Translations under genes and position numbers: made by a program
NCBI RefSeq assembly: GCF_006442545.2
Contig: NZ_CP083952.1
Span: 5,991,501-6,055,500 of the forward strand
From: Mesorhizobium sp. B2-1-8
GTDB taxonomy: Bacteria > Pseudomonadota > Alphaproteobacteria > Rhizobiales > Rhizobiaceae
Direction of reading: 5' to 3'
DNA: 64,000 bases
The notes under the pieces: model-generated
What the model was told of the DNA's origin: nothing
What the model saw: only the letters and a program-made list of their open reading frames with translations
The model's database searches: none
In this document: positions 27,341 to 35,586 of the stretch, in pieces
Numbering within the stretch: the stretch's first letter is position 1
Layout: the number at the start of each line of letters is the position of its first letter

Positions 27341-28942
27341 CTATTTCGCCACCTCCCACTTCTCGACTTCGTTGTAGACGGGGTGATTGAAGATCACGAG
27401 CGGCTGTTCCTTGAAGTGCTGTGCGAGGCCGACGATGCGGTTGTTGAAGGCGAGCGGGCGCACCTCGTTCCAAAGCCAGGCCTTTGGCAGGTCCTGGTTG
27501 AGGATGCGCGAGGCCTCCTGATAGCTCGCCGCACGCGTGGCGCGGTCGTTGGACTCCAGTCCCTTGTTGAAGAGCTCGTCGACCTTGGGGTTGCAATAAC
27601 CCATGGCGAGCGGCTTGGCGCCGCAGACGACCAGCGGCGAGCCGAGCGAGGGATCGAGCCCCATGCCTTGCGCGAAGAAGCCCATCTGGAAGCTGCCGTC
27701 GGCATAGATCTGGTTGATCGCCGCCGGGTCGAGCAGGCGGAGCTGGATGTTGACGCCGACGGCGGCCAGATAACTCTGGATGGCGGTGACGGTGTCGACG
27801 TTCATCTGGTCGGAATAATAGTAGATGAAGTCGACCGGTTGGCTCGCATCCCAGCCAGCGCCGGTGAGCAACTGCTTGGCCTTGTCGGGGTTGTAGTCGT
27901 AGGGTTCGAGGTCCTTGGCACGCGCCCAGTCCTGCGGGAACAGCGTGTTCAAGAGTTCGCCGGCGCCCTGCTTGACGGTCTCGATGATCGCCTTGCGGTC
28001 GATGGCATAGAGCATCGCCTGGCGCACGCGCACATCGGCGAAGCGCTTGTTCTCCAGGTTGAACTGCAGGTAGGTCGGCAGGCCGGCGGAGAATTTCGGC
28101 AGCACGGTCAGATAGTCGAGTTTTTGCAGCCGAGGCAGCTCAGAGATCGGCACGCCGCCGCCCTCATAGGACATGGCGTCGACCTCTTGCGTCTCCAGCG
28201 CGGCGATGATCGGCGGCACATCCTTGTAGATCTGGTAGATGATGCGGTCGAGCTTGGGCGCGCCGAGGAAATAGTCGGGATTGCGGTCGACCTCGACATA
28301 CTGGTCGCTCTCATACTTCTTCCAGATGAACGGACCGGTGCCGACGCGGTTGACCCAGAAGGCATTGCCCTTGATGTCGGCGGGCGCGACCTTGCCCAGT
28401 ATGTGCTCGGGAAAGATGCTGATCGCGATAAGCTGCAGCTCGACCCAGAGCGGCTTGGCGCTGTCGAGTTCAATCTTGACGGTCGCGTCGTCCAGCGCCT
28501 TCACCCCGGCAAGCGAGGTCGCCGAGCCATCCTGGAAGGCCTTGTATCCGGCTACGGCGGAAAGCTTCTGCGACCAGGGCGAGCCGACCTTCGGGTTGGC
28601 GTAGAGGTTGAGGCTGAACACTACGTCCTTGGCGGTGAAAGGCGTGCCGTCATGCCATTTGACGCCATGGCGCAGGTTGAAGACATAGGTCTTGCCGCCG
28701 TCCGACGTCTTCCAGCTCTCGGCCAGCATCGGCTGCACGCCGTCGCCCGTCCACTTGATGTGGACGAGGCCCTGCAGCACCGTCTCGTCGAGGCGGTGGC
28801 CGCAGGTGGTGTGCAGCGTGCCCATCTCGATACAGCCGGTGCGCATGGCGGAGCGGAACGTGCCGCCTCCTTCGGCCTTCACAGCGCCCGCGGCAAGCAT
28901 GAGCGCCAGGGCCGGCAAAAGGCTGATCAGAAATCGTCTCAT
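27341..28942 (-). CDS. Peptide-type ABC transporter substrate-binding protein (family 5; SatA-like candidate)
   Basis: 533 residues. A signal peptide (MRRFLISLLPALALMLAAGA then VKAEG) directs it to the periplasm. Family motifs include VKWHDGTPFTAKDVVFSLNL and GTGPFIWKKYESDQYVEVDR. ATG is preceded by GGGAGGAG. It is the first gene of the operon (binding protein, two permeases, fused ATPase, nanA-like lyase). Family 5 binding proteins carry peptides, but SatA, also of this family, binds sialic acid; the neighbouring nanR and nanA make that the better guess here. Confidence 0.88.
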   Translation of the reverse strand: MRRFLISLLPALALMLAAGAVKAEGGGTFRSAMRTGCIEMGTLHTTCGHRLDETVLQGLVHIKWTGDGVQPMLAESWKTSDGGKTYVFNLRHGVKWHDGTPFTAKDVVFSLNLYANPKVGSPWSQKLSAVAGYKAFQDGSATSLAGVKALDDATVKIELDSAKPLWVELQLIAISIFPEHILGKVAPADIKGNAFWVNRVGTGPFIWKKYESDQYVEVDRNPDYFLGAPKLDRIIYQIYKDVPPIIAALETQEVDAMSYEGGGVPISELPRLQKLDYLTVLPKFSAGLPTYLQFNLENKRFADVRVRQAMLYAIDRKAIIETVKQGAGELLNTLFPQDWARAKDLEPYDYNPDKAKQLLTGAGWDASQPVDFIYYYSDQMNVDTVTAIQSYLAAVGVNIQLRLLDPAAINQIYADGSFQMGFFAQGMGLDPSLGSPLVVCGAKPLAMGYCNPKVDELFNKGLESNDRATRAASYQEASRILNQDLPKAWLWNEVRPLAFNNRIVGLAQHFKEQPLVIFNHPVYNEVEKWEVAK

Positions 28943-29125
28943 GGAATTCTCCTCCCTTCGATTGTGTCGGCCGGTTGCGGCTGACCTTGGAGCGCGCCTT
29001 CTCGCGGTCGCTTGGTCGCGGTTTCGCGTCCAGTCGCTCATTGGCGCGTAGCGACCTCCTCCCACCCTCGGCCGCACCAAACCCTGGCGATCCACAGATC
29101 CTTGCCCGTGCTCGCTTGCGGCGCT

Positions 29126-29152
29126 TGGTCTAATAGCTTAAAAGGTAGACCA
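29126..29152. promoter_or_regulatory. Inverted repeat at the nanR start, candidate NanR operator
   Basis: tggtcta and tagacca form perfect 7-bp arms 13 bp apart, ending on the A of the nanR start codon. E. coli NanR recognises GGTATA-type repeats, and GGTCTA differs by one base. Its place at the start codon and facing the divergent transporter operon suits autorepression plus control of the operon. The assignment is inference from position and similarity. Confidence 0.55.
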
Positions 29153-29862
29153 TGCACAATATGCCGGTCCGAAAAAAATTGTCCGACGAAGTCCGTCTCC
29201 GCCTGGAGGCGATGATTCGCGACGAGGTCTATCCGGTCGGCGCTTCGCTGCCGTCCGAGCGCGAACTGATGTCGATGTTCGATGTTGGGCGCCCCTCGGT
29301 ACGCGAGGCACTATTTGCACTGGAAAAGATGGGCCTTGTGCGCATCAACAGCGGCGAGCGGCCCAAGGTGACGCGGCCGACGTCGAAGAACATGCTGGAG
29401 CAACTGACGGGCACCGCACACCTCCTGATGGACCAGCCCGACGGCATTGGCCATTTCGAACAACTGCGGCTGTTCCTCGAAGTCTCGATCGCACGCCATG
29501 CCGCCGAGGTGGCGACACGCCAGCAGATCGACGCGTTGGCGGCGGCACTTGCCGAAAACGAACGCGCCATTTCACGCGCCCGCGCCTTTGCCGTCACTGA
29601 CGTCGCCTTTCACCGCGTGCTGACCGCGATCCCCGGGAATCCGATATTTCTCGCCGCGCACGAAGCGCTGGTGGAGTGGCTGATCAACCAGCGCATCCAC
29701 ATGGCCAACACCGAGCTCGAAAACCGCATCAGTTTCGCCGGGCACAAGGCAGTCTTCGAAGCCATCGAGCGGCACGATCCGGAAGCCGCCGGCCAGGCGA
29801 TGCGCGAGCATTTGGAAAACGCCCGGCGCAAGTTCAATTCCGGCCAGGCGAAACCAGATTAG
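29152..29862 (+). CDS. nanR: NanR-like transcriptional repressor (GntR/FadR family)
   Basis: 236 residues. The N-terminal winged helix has SERELMSMFDVGRPSVREAL and GLVRINSGERPKV. The FCD domain has GIGHFEQLRLFLEVSIARHA and FHRVLTAIPGNPIF followed by EALVEWLINQR. These stretches match E. coli NanR closely as I remember it, including the GIxHFEQLRLF and IPGNPIF signatures, which most GntR proteins lack. NanR represses sialic-acid genes until N-acetylneuraminate binds. The gene is divergent from the transporter operon. The start codon overlaps a palindrome. Confidence 0.85.
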   Translation: MHNMPVRKKLSDEVRLRLEAMIRDEVYPVGASLPSERELMSMFDVGRPSVREALFALEKMGLVRINSGERPKVTRPTSKNMLEQLTGTAHLLMDQPDGIGHFEQLRLFLEVSIARHAAEVATRQQIDALAAALAENERAISRARAFAVTDVAFHRVLTAIPGNPIFLAAHEALVEWLINQRIHMANTELENRISFAGHKAVFEAIERHDPEAAGQAMREHLENARRKFNSGQAKPD

Positions 29863-29893
29863 CCGTCTCGCGGAGCCAGTACACCAGGCGAGG

Positions 29894-29999
29894 TCTAGAG
29901 CGGTTCAGCGTTTGATAGAATCGCCGAACCGCTCTAACTCTTTGTTTTCACGCAATTCCGGACGGAAAACCGCTACGCACTTTTCCTGGAATTGGTCTA
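29894..29999. repeat. Dispersed intergenic repeat, full-length copy
   Basis: Two hairpins in tandem. The first is agagcggttc / gaaccgctct (29897-29935), 10-bp arms. The second is formed by gcaattccgg and ctggaattg with ggaaaaccgc between them. The right end, read leftwards, is tagaccaattccaggaaaag, and its TAG is the stop of the FAD oxidoreductase gene. A shorter relative lies at 34660-34716. Confidence 0.8.
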
Positions 30000-31367
30000 A
30001 AGCGATGGCCCCATCCGCATCGGGCTGCCGTCGCTGAAACGGGATTGACGGAACCTGTGAAGGTTATGTCCAGTCTCGTTCCCCTGGATCAAGTCGGACA
30101 GGACGCGGCCCATGCCGGGCCCTATGCCAAAGCCGTGGCCGCTCATCCCTGTCGCGATGACGAGGCCCGGAACCGCAGCCGTACGATCCACGACGGGGAC
30201 GACATCCGGCATCGCATCGATCATGCCGGCCCAGCTTGCCCTGAGCGGCACCGCCTCGAATTGCGGAAAAAGCTCCTTGAACCCACGATCGATAGCGCGA
30301 AGCGCCTTGGCCTCCGGGGCGGGATTGAGAACGCGCATCCGTTCGAACGGGCTTTCCTTGTCGGCATCCCATTTGCGTGGGGTAGACCAGCTGTCCGGAT
30401 ATGCACGAGGCGCCGCCGGCAGGTAGCGCGTGCCGAAAGGATTTGCCTTCAGCGCGGGCAGATATTTCGGCGCGTGGCGCAATGCATCCGGCCCGACATA
30501 GAGCAGGTGGCTGCCTCCCGCCGCCAACGTGTATCCGCCGTCCTTTCTACGGCGGAAGGCGATGCGTTCGTCCGCTGCGGCGCCCGCATGGATTTCCGGC
30601 ATCGGCGCGGTCGCCGCGACGGTCGTCCGGACGCTGAGCTGCGGGATCGAGACGCCATGCGCGCGCAGGAACAGCGACGTCCAGGCGCCGCTGGCGACAA
30701 GCACGTTCGACGTGGCGATGCGGCCTTGTTCGGTCCAGACACCGCTGATGCGCCCCGCGGAGATATCGAGCATGCGTGCCGCACAATTCTCGACGATGGT
30801 GACACCATGGCGAGCGGCCAGGCGGGCAAGCGCCGGCACGGCGACCCAGGGCTCGGCACGCATGTCCGACGGCGTGGTCATGGCGCCCTTGAAGGGGCGT
30901 GACATGGCCGGGATCAGCCTGGCGGTCTCATCCCGGTCGAGGAGACGCGTGTCGACGCCATGAGCTTCGGCGATCTTCAGGAACTTGGCGAAATCAGCCA
31001 TCTCCTTGTCGGTCCGCGCAAGATAGGTCACGCCGGTTTGCGTCAAGCCTATGTCCTCGCCGCACTCCTCGGCCAGTTGGCGCCAGAGACGCTGCGCTTC
31101 GATGACGATGGGCAGTTCGTCCGCGTCGCGGCCCTGCTGTCGGATCCAGCCCCAGTTGCGCGAGGACTGCTCCGCGGCGACACGTCCCTTCTCCAGCAAA
31201 GTCACCGGTATATTGCGCCGCGCCAGGAACAAGGCCGCGGTCACGCCAATGATGCCACCGCCGACAACGACCACGTCCGCCGTCTTCGGCAGCGGCGCCT
31301 GAAACTGGATCGGACTGGCTTCGGTGAAAGGGAAGATCGTCAAAGGATTATCCTTTTTCATAAGCAT
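29997..31367 (-). CDS. FAD-dependent amine/amino-acid oxidoreductase (DAO family)
   Basis: 456 residues. The FAD-binding Rossmann motif is ADVVVVGGGIIGVTAALFLA, then RRNIPVTLLEKG. The second signature, SSRNWGWIRQQGRD, is typical of glycine/D-amino-acid and related oxidases, and the C-terminus has VIATGMSGHGFGIGPGMGRV. It probably oxidises an N-alkyl or D-amino acid in the cytoplasm. The stop codon falls within the end of an intergenic repeat, so the last residues may not be ancestral. The first ATG is used; an ATG two codons later has better spacing to AAGGG. Confidence 0.85.
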   Translation of the reverse strand: MLMKKDNPLTIFPFTEASPIQFQAPLPKTADVVVVGGGIIGVTAALFLARRNIPVTLLEKGRVAAEQSSRNWGWIRQQGRDADELPIVIEAQRLWRQLAEECGEDIGLTQTGVTYLARTDKEMADFAKFLKIAEAHGVDTRLLDRDETARLIPAMSRPFKGAMTTPSDMRAEPWVAVPALARLAARHGVTIVENCAARMLDISAGRISGVWTEQGRIATSNVLVASGAWTSLFLRAHGVSIPQLSVRTTVAATAPMPEIHAGAAADERIAFRRRKDGGYTLAAGGSHLLYVGPDALRHAPKYLPALKANPFGTRYLPAAPRAYPDSWSTPRKWDADKESPFERMRVLNPAPEAKALRAIDRGFKELFPQFEAVPLRASWAGMIDAMPDVVPVVDRTAAVPGLVIATGMSGHGFGIGPGMGRVLSDLIQGNETGHNLHRFRQSRFSDGSPMRMGPSL

Positions 31368-31649
31368 GACCCTTAGCCGGGGGCGGGAAATTCGCCCGCC
31401 TTCATGGAGCGCTGGCCAAGCATGAAGTGCATCAACGATGCACTACACGACCGGTCTTGAAAATTTGCATGCCAGTTCAATGAAGTTGTTGACCATCCCC
31501 CCGAAGGCCGCTTCTCGTCGTAGGGCCAGCCCCGGCCGCATCGGCAATCGGATGGTTAGGCACGCGGATGCCGGACGAAACGAAGCGCCCGGTGCGGCTT
31601 GTCGCTACATCCCAGCGGAAGATCGCAAACGACTTATCGCCCGATGGCT

Positions 31650-32834
31650 TCAGGCCAGCCCGAACCGCTCCACGGCGCGCATGATGCCGCGCAATTCGGC
31701 GAGGCCTTTCAGCCGGCCGATGAGCGAATAGCCGGGGTTGAGCTTCTTCTTGCCGATGTCGTCGGCGAGCAGGTGCCCATGATCCGGCCGCATCGGAATT
31801 TGCCAGTCGGCGCGACCTTCCCCGCGACGGCGCTTCTCTTCCTGCATCAGAGCGAGGATGACATGCGCCATGTCGGTGCCACCCTCCAGATGTTCGGCCT
31901 CGTAGAACGAGCCGTCCTCCTCGATGGTGATGTTGCGCAGATGGACGAAATGGATGCGATCGGCGAATCCCTTGACCATGGCGACGATATCGTTGTCGGC
32001 GCGCGTGCCGTAAGAGCCGGTGCAGAAGGTCAGCCCATTGGCAGGGCTGTCGACAGTGTTGAGGATGAAACGCGCATCGTCGGCCGTCGAAACGACGCGT
32101 GGCAGGCCATAGAGCGAGAAGGGCGGATCGTCGGGATGGATGCACATGCGCACCCCCGCCTCTTCGGCCGCCGGGATGATCTCGCGCAGGAACCAGGCGA
32201 GGTTCTCGCGCAATTCCTTCGGCCCGATCGCATCGTATTCCGCCAGGGCCTCGCGGAAACTGTCCCTGTTGTAGCTGCGCTCCGTCGCCGGCAGGCCGGC
32301 GATCAGGTTGCGCTCGATCTGGTCGATCTGCTCCGGCGTCAGCGCCTTCCGCCGCTTCTCGGCCTCGGCGATACGTGCCGGCGTGTAGCTTGCCGCAGCA
32401 TTCTTGCGCTGCAGGACAAAGAGATCATAGGCCGCAAAATCGATGCCGTCGAAGCGCAAGGCATAGCCGGTCGTCGGCAGCCGGTAGGCCAGGTCGGTGC
32501 GGGTCCAGTCGACCACCGGCATGAAATTGTAGCAGATCGTCTGGATGCCGGCCCTGGCGAGCGCGCGGATGCTGTCGCGATAGTAGCCGGCATAGCGCTC
32601 GCGCTCCGGCGCGCCGATCTTGAAGGAATTGTGGACCGGGATGCTCTCGACAACCGACCAGGTCAGCCCAGCCGCTTCGATGATACGCTTGCGCTCGAGC
32701 ACATCGGCCTCGGGCCAGGCCCTGCCGTCATAGATCTGGTGAAGCGCTGAAACCACGCCGGTTGCGCCGGCTTGTTTGACATGTTCAAGCGTCACCGGAT
32801 CATCGGGACCGTACCAGCGCCAACACTGTTCCAT
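31650..32834 (-). CDS. uxuA: Mannonate dehydratase
   Basis: 394 residues from [23 protein letters not shown], with AAGGAAG five bases upstream; a GTG two codons earlier overlaps that site. Family motifs include [51 protein letters not shown] and [12 protein letters not shown], which carry the metal-binding His and Cys residues of UxuA. It dehydrates D-mannonate to 2-keto-3-deoxygluconate in hexuronate breakdown. It is divergent from an SDR gene that may supply mannonate. Confidence 0.95.
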   Translation of the reverse strand: MEQCWRWYGPDDPVTLEHVKQAGATGVVSALHQIYDGRAWPEADVLERKRIIEAAGLTWSVVESIPVHNSFKIGAPERERYAGYYRDSIRALARAGIQTICYNFMPVVDWTRTDLAYRLPTTGYALRFDGIDFAAYDLFVLQRKNAAASYTPARIAEAEKRRKALTPEQIDQIERNLIAGLPATERSYNRDSFREALAEYDAIGPKELRENLAWFLREIIPAAEEAGVRMCIHPDDPPFSLYGLPRVVSTADDARFILNTVDSPANGLTFCTGSYGTRADNDIVAMVKGFADRIHFVHLRNITIEEDGSFYEAEHLEGGTDMAHVILALMQEEKRRRGEGRADWQIPMRPDHGHLLADDIGKKKLNPGYSLIGRLKGLAELRGIMRAVERFGLA

Positions 32835-32869
32835 TGCCACTTCCTTTTTTGCGAGACCGGCAACCTATT

Positions 32870-32893
32870 GTTTGACCACGATGAGTGTCAAAC
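32870..32893. promoter_or_regulatory. Perfect inverted repeat between uxuA and the SDR gene
   Basis: gtttgac, ten bases, gtcaaac: 7-bp arms with centre-to-centre spacing of 17 bp, about 1.5 helical turns. It lies about 36 bp before the uxuA start and 40 bp before the SDR start, so one dimeric regulator could control both. No regulator gene for this pair is in the immediate vicinity. Confidence 0.55.
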
Positions 32894-32932
32894 TAAGAGC
32901 CGGTTTCGATGGCGAATGAAGGAGCTTCCGCG

Positions 32933-33718
32933 ATGAAGGATTTTGACGGCAAGGTGGCATTGGTGACAGGGACGACCGGTATCGGCCTGGCAACCGCCAA
33001 ACGCCTTGCGGCGGGGGGTGCCGCGATCATCGCCTGCGGCGTCGACCGGGCAGCCAATGCCGCCATGCAGGAGAGCCTCGCCAAGGCCGGGGCGAAGGCA
33101 CTGGTTCAGACCGTGGACGTCTCGGTTTCCGACCAGGTGCGCGACGCGGTCGCCGCCGGCGTGGCGAAATTCGGCGGCATCGATGTCATCGTCAATTCGG
33201 CGGCGGTGCACCCCTATGGAACAGCGACGACAACCGACTGGGAAACCTGGAACCGGGCGATGACCGTCAATGTCGGCTCGATCTATCTGACCGCCCATTT
33301 CGGCATCCCGGAAATGATCAAGCGGGGCGGCGGCGCCATCGTCAACGTCGCTTCGGTGCAGGGCTTCGCCTGCCAGCAGAACGTTGCCGCCTATGCCACG
33401 ACCAAGGGCGCCATCCATACGCTGACGCGTTCGCTGGCGCTCGACTATGCCGCATCGGGCATAAGGGTCAATTCGGTCAGCCCGGGCTCGATCCGCACAC
33501 CGATCCTCGAAAAGGCCGCGCGTGGCGACGGCGGCAGCGACGCAGATGTCGAAGAGGCCTACAGGCGGTTCGGCGCGGCCCATCCGCTCGGCCGTATCGG
33601 CGAGCCGGAAGAGGTGGCGGAACTCATCGCGTTCCTTTGTTCGTCGAAGGCCGGATTCTGCACCGGCGCCGACTACAAGATAGATGGCGGCCTCACCGCC
33701 GGCATCGGCGTGAAGTAG
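32933..33718 (+). CDS. SDR oxidoreductase, candidate D-mannonate oxidoreductase (fructuronate reductase)
   Basis: 261 residues from MKDFDGKVALVTGTTGIGLA, with AAGGAG nine bases upstream; an ATG eight codons earlier has no such site. Cofactor site TGTTGIG, NSAAV, Ser in VNVASVQG, and the catalytic YATTK are all present, so it is a classical active SDR. The C-terminus has GRIGEPEEVAELIAFLCSS. Its head-to-head position with uxuA around a shared palindrome suggests that it makes mannonate from fructuronate or acts on a related sugar acid. The substrate is inferred. Confidence 0.85.
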   Translation: MKDFDGKVALVTGTTGIGLATAKRLAAGGAAIIACGVDRAANAAMQESLAKAGAKALVQTVDVSVSDQVRDAVAAGVAKFGGIDVIVNSAAVHPYGTATTTDWETWNRAMTVNVGSIYLTAHFGIPEMIKRGGGAIVNVASVQGFACQQNVAAYATTKGAIHTLTRSLALDYAASGIRVNSVSPGSIRTPILEKAARGDGGSDADVEEAYRRFGAAHPLGRIGEPEEVAELIAFLCSSKAGFCTGADYKIDGGLTAGIGVK

Positions 33719-33840
33719 CGCCATGAAGTTCGGTCTTCGGGTCTATCGGGGGTGGCGGCATTAACGCAGCCAGTTCGGAACAATCTTTTTTGGTCGAAGT
33801 TTCCCCCTTGAAGGGACGAACTCTCCGAAGGAGATTTCCT

Positions 33841-34662
33841 ATGAAACATGTTCTCATTACCAGCATGCTGGCGATCGGGCTCGGCTGCGGGACGGCGATG
33901 GCCCAGTCGCAGCAGCCCGCCGACAGCCAATCAGGGGCGGACACAAACTGCGCTTCCGGCACGACCAACTGCCAGAAGGGCTCGAAGATGAAAGAGCAGG
34001 CACAGGGTACCAAGTCCCAGACTAACCAGCAGGCCCAGGGCAAGGCTGGCACCAAGATGAACCAGCAGGCCCAGGGCAAGGCCAAGGTCCAGACCGACCA
34101 GCAGGCGCAGGGCAAGGCCGGCACCAAGATGGACCAGCAGGCCCAGGGCAAGGCCAAGGTCCAGACCAATCAGCAGGCCCAGGGCAAGGCCGGCACCAAG
34201 ATGGACCAGCAGGCCCAGGACAAGACCAAGGTCCAGACCAATCAGCAGGCCCAGGGCAAGGCCGGCACCAAGATGGACCAGCAGGCCCAGGACAAGACCA
34301 AGGTCCAGACGGATCAACAGGCCCAGGGCAAGGCTGGCACCACGACCGACCAGCAGGCTCAAGGCAAGACCTCCACGCAGGATAAGACCTCGACCGCTTC
34401 CATCAACAATGTGACCGTTGAACAGAAGACCCAGATCACCCAGGTGATCAGGGAAACCAAGGTCCAGCCGGTATCCAACGTCGACTTCGACGTCTCCGTC
34501 GGCATTGAGGTCCCGCGGCACAAGATAAGGCTGCATCGTTTGCCGGCTCGCATCGTCAAGATCATCCCGGCGTACGAGTCCTACGACTATTTCGTTCTGG
34601 CCGACGGCCGGATCGTCATCGTCGATCCGGATACGTACAAGATCGTGCTGATACTGACCTAG
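33841..34662 (+). CDS. Exported DUF1236 protein with a 12-residue tandem repeat
   Basis: 273 residues from ATG MKHVLITSMLAIGLGCGTAM with GAAGGAG upstream; cleavage is likely after AMA (residue 21). Residues 62-181 are ten units of twelve residues, alternating QQAQGKAGTKM and QQAQGKAKVQT types. The C-terminal 60 residues (FDVSVGIEVPRHKIRLHRLP, VDPDTYKIVLIL) are a DUF1236 domain. The repeat is very polar, Gln/Lys-rich and probably disordered. A periplasmic or surface role, perhaps in binding polyanions, is possible. The stop codon lies in the end of an intergenic repeat. Confidence 0.88.
   Translation: MKHVLITSMLAIGLGCGTAMAQSQQPADSQSGADTNCASGTTNCQKGSKMKEQAQGTKSQTNQQAQGKAGTKMNQQAQGKAKVQTDQQAQGKAGTKMDQQAQGKAKVQTNQQAQGKAGTKMDQQAQDKTKVQTNQQAQGKAGTKMDQQAQDKTKVQTDQQAQGKAGTTTDQQAQGKTSTQDKTSTASINNVTVEQKTQITQVIRETKVQPVSNVDFDVSVGIEVPRHKIRLHRLPARIVKIIPAYESYDYFVLADGRIVIVDPDTYKIVLILT
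34024..34383 (+). repeat. 36-bp in-frame tandem repeat (ten units)
   Basis: Ten 36-bp units encode (N/D)QQAQ(G/D)K plus a variable five residues. Units alternate GTKM and KVQT types, so the higher-order period is 72 bp. Neighbouring copies are nearly identical in DNA, so expansion and contraction are expected. It is fully coding, with no spacers. Confidence 0.9.
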
Positions 34663-34716
34663 AGCAATTCCAGGAAAAACACGTAGCGGTTTTCCGTCTG
34701 GAATTGCCTAAAACAA
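34660..34716. repeat. Dispersed intergenic repeat, short copy
   Basis: tagagcaattccaggaaaaa followed by cgtagcggttttccgtctgg and aattgcctaaaaca. Arms caattccag (34665-34673) and ctggaattg (34698-34706) pair, extended by gaaaa/ttttc. It is the reverse complement of the right half of the copy at 29894-29999. Its first three bases are the stop codon of the DUF1236 gene. Confidence 0.78.
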
Positions 34717-34816
34717 TGGGATTTGCTCAACCCACCTTGCCGCACGGGGGGCGGGTTGAGCAATTCTGCGGACAGCCTTCCCGGATCCTGGAAACGTCAG
34801 CGCGCGCTCAGGGATC

Positions 34817-35419
34817 CTAGGACCGCAATGTTCGCAAGGTAATCGAGTAGCGGTGCTCGGCAAGCGGCGGGATGCTGTGTTCCCATTGCGACCGCGAAGG
34901 ACCCGTCATGAGATAGGCCGATCTCGGCTCGACAGTGATGGTCCGGCGGTCCCATCCGGACCCATTCTTGCGTCGAAGGCGAAAATCGCAGGGCGCCAGC
35001 AGCGAGACGCCCGCGACATCTTCGAAATGAGGCTTGTCGCGGTGCCAGCCGATACCGGCGCCGGGCCGGTATTCATTGATCAAGACCTGCGCGAAGGCTT
35101 CGGCGGGCAGGCGCGCAAAGGCCGCGACCTGCGCGCGCAAGGGCAACAGAAAATCAGGGATCGGCGGTGCCTCGACGACCTCGCGCCGGTCATAATCGTA
35201 GCGAAGGCCAAAACCGGCGACACGCCGGTTTGCCAGATGGCCGTGAAAGTCGAAGGCCTTGAAGGGCAGTCCTTCAAGATGCCGGACGAGTTCGATTTCC
35301 TCTTGGCGCGTGATCAGTCCGGGCTGGTAGGCGAAACCCTCCGGCAGATCATCCTGAGCGGCACCGAAGAGATCGTACTGGGCCACATGGCCGGCTGTTT
35401 TCGGTTTGAGCGGCGACAT
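34817..35419 (-). CDS. alkB: AlkB-family alpha-ketoglutarate-dependent dioxygenase
   Basis: 200 residues from ATG MSPLKPKTAGHVAQYDLFGA. The iron and cosubstrate sites are INEYRPGAGIGWHRDKPHF (His-x-Asp) and, further on, the distal His in SQWEHSIPP followed by RYSITLRTLR, whose arginines bind 2-oxoglutarate. LRYDYDRREVVEAPPIPDFL is also family-typical. It probably repairs alkylated DNA or RNA, or demethylates another substrate. An upstream in-frame TTG has no ribosome site. The ORF is transcribed away from the GFA gene. Confidence 0.9.
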   Translation of the reverse strand: MSPLKPKTAGHVAQYDLFGAAQDDLPEGFAYQPGLITRQEEIELVRHLEGLPFKAFDFHGHLANRRVAGFGLRYDYDRREVVEAPPIPDFLLPLRAQVAAFARLPAEAFAQVLINEYRPGAGIGWHRDKPHFEDVAGVSLLAPCDFRLRRKNGSGWDRRTITVEPRSAYLMTGPSRSQWEHSIPPLAEHRYSITLRTLRS

Positions 35420-35586
35420 TGTGCCTAGATGGTGAAGGCCGGATCGCAAGGCAATACAGGAACCGCGCTTGCTTGCCTCGGACGCATTTCAAAACCGGCG
35501 CGACGGAACACCGGAGCGGCGTGAAAGTTTAGGAAACGGCGGTTCCGTCGGAGGCCGCCGGTCATGTTCCAGCCTTGGAGTGCCGG

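Noticed and set aside
31368-31649. Possible small gene between the FAD oxidoreductase and uxuA
   Set aside because: Frames on both strands lack a ribosome site and any recognisable motif; it is best left as intergenic sequence.
34024-34383. Regular 36-bp repeats resembling a CRISPR array
   Set aside because: Units are contiguous, in frame and lack unique spacers; no cas genes are near.
33931-34536. Long Leu/Gly-rich reading frame on the minus strand
   Set aside because: It is the mirror of the tandem repeat in the DUF1236 gene; the plus frame has a signal peptide, a ribosome site and a known domain.
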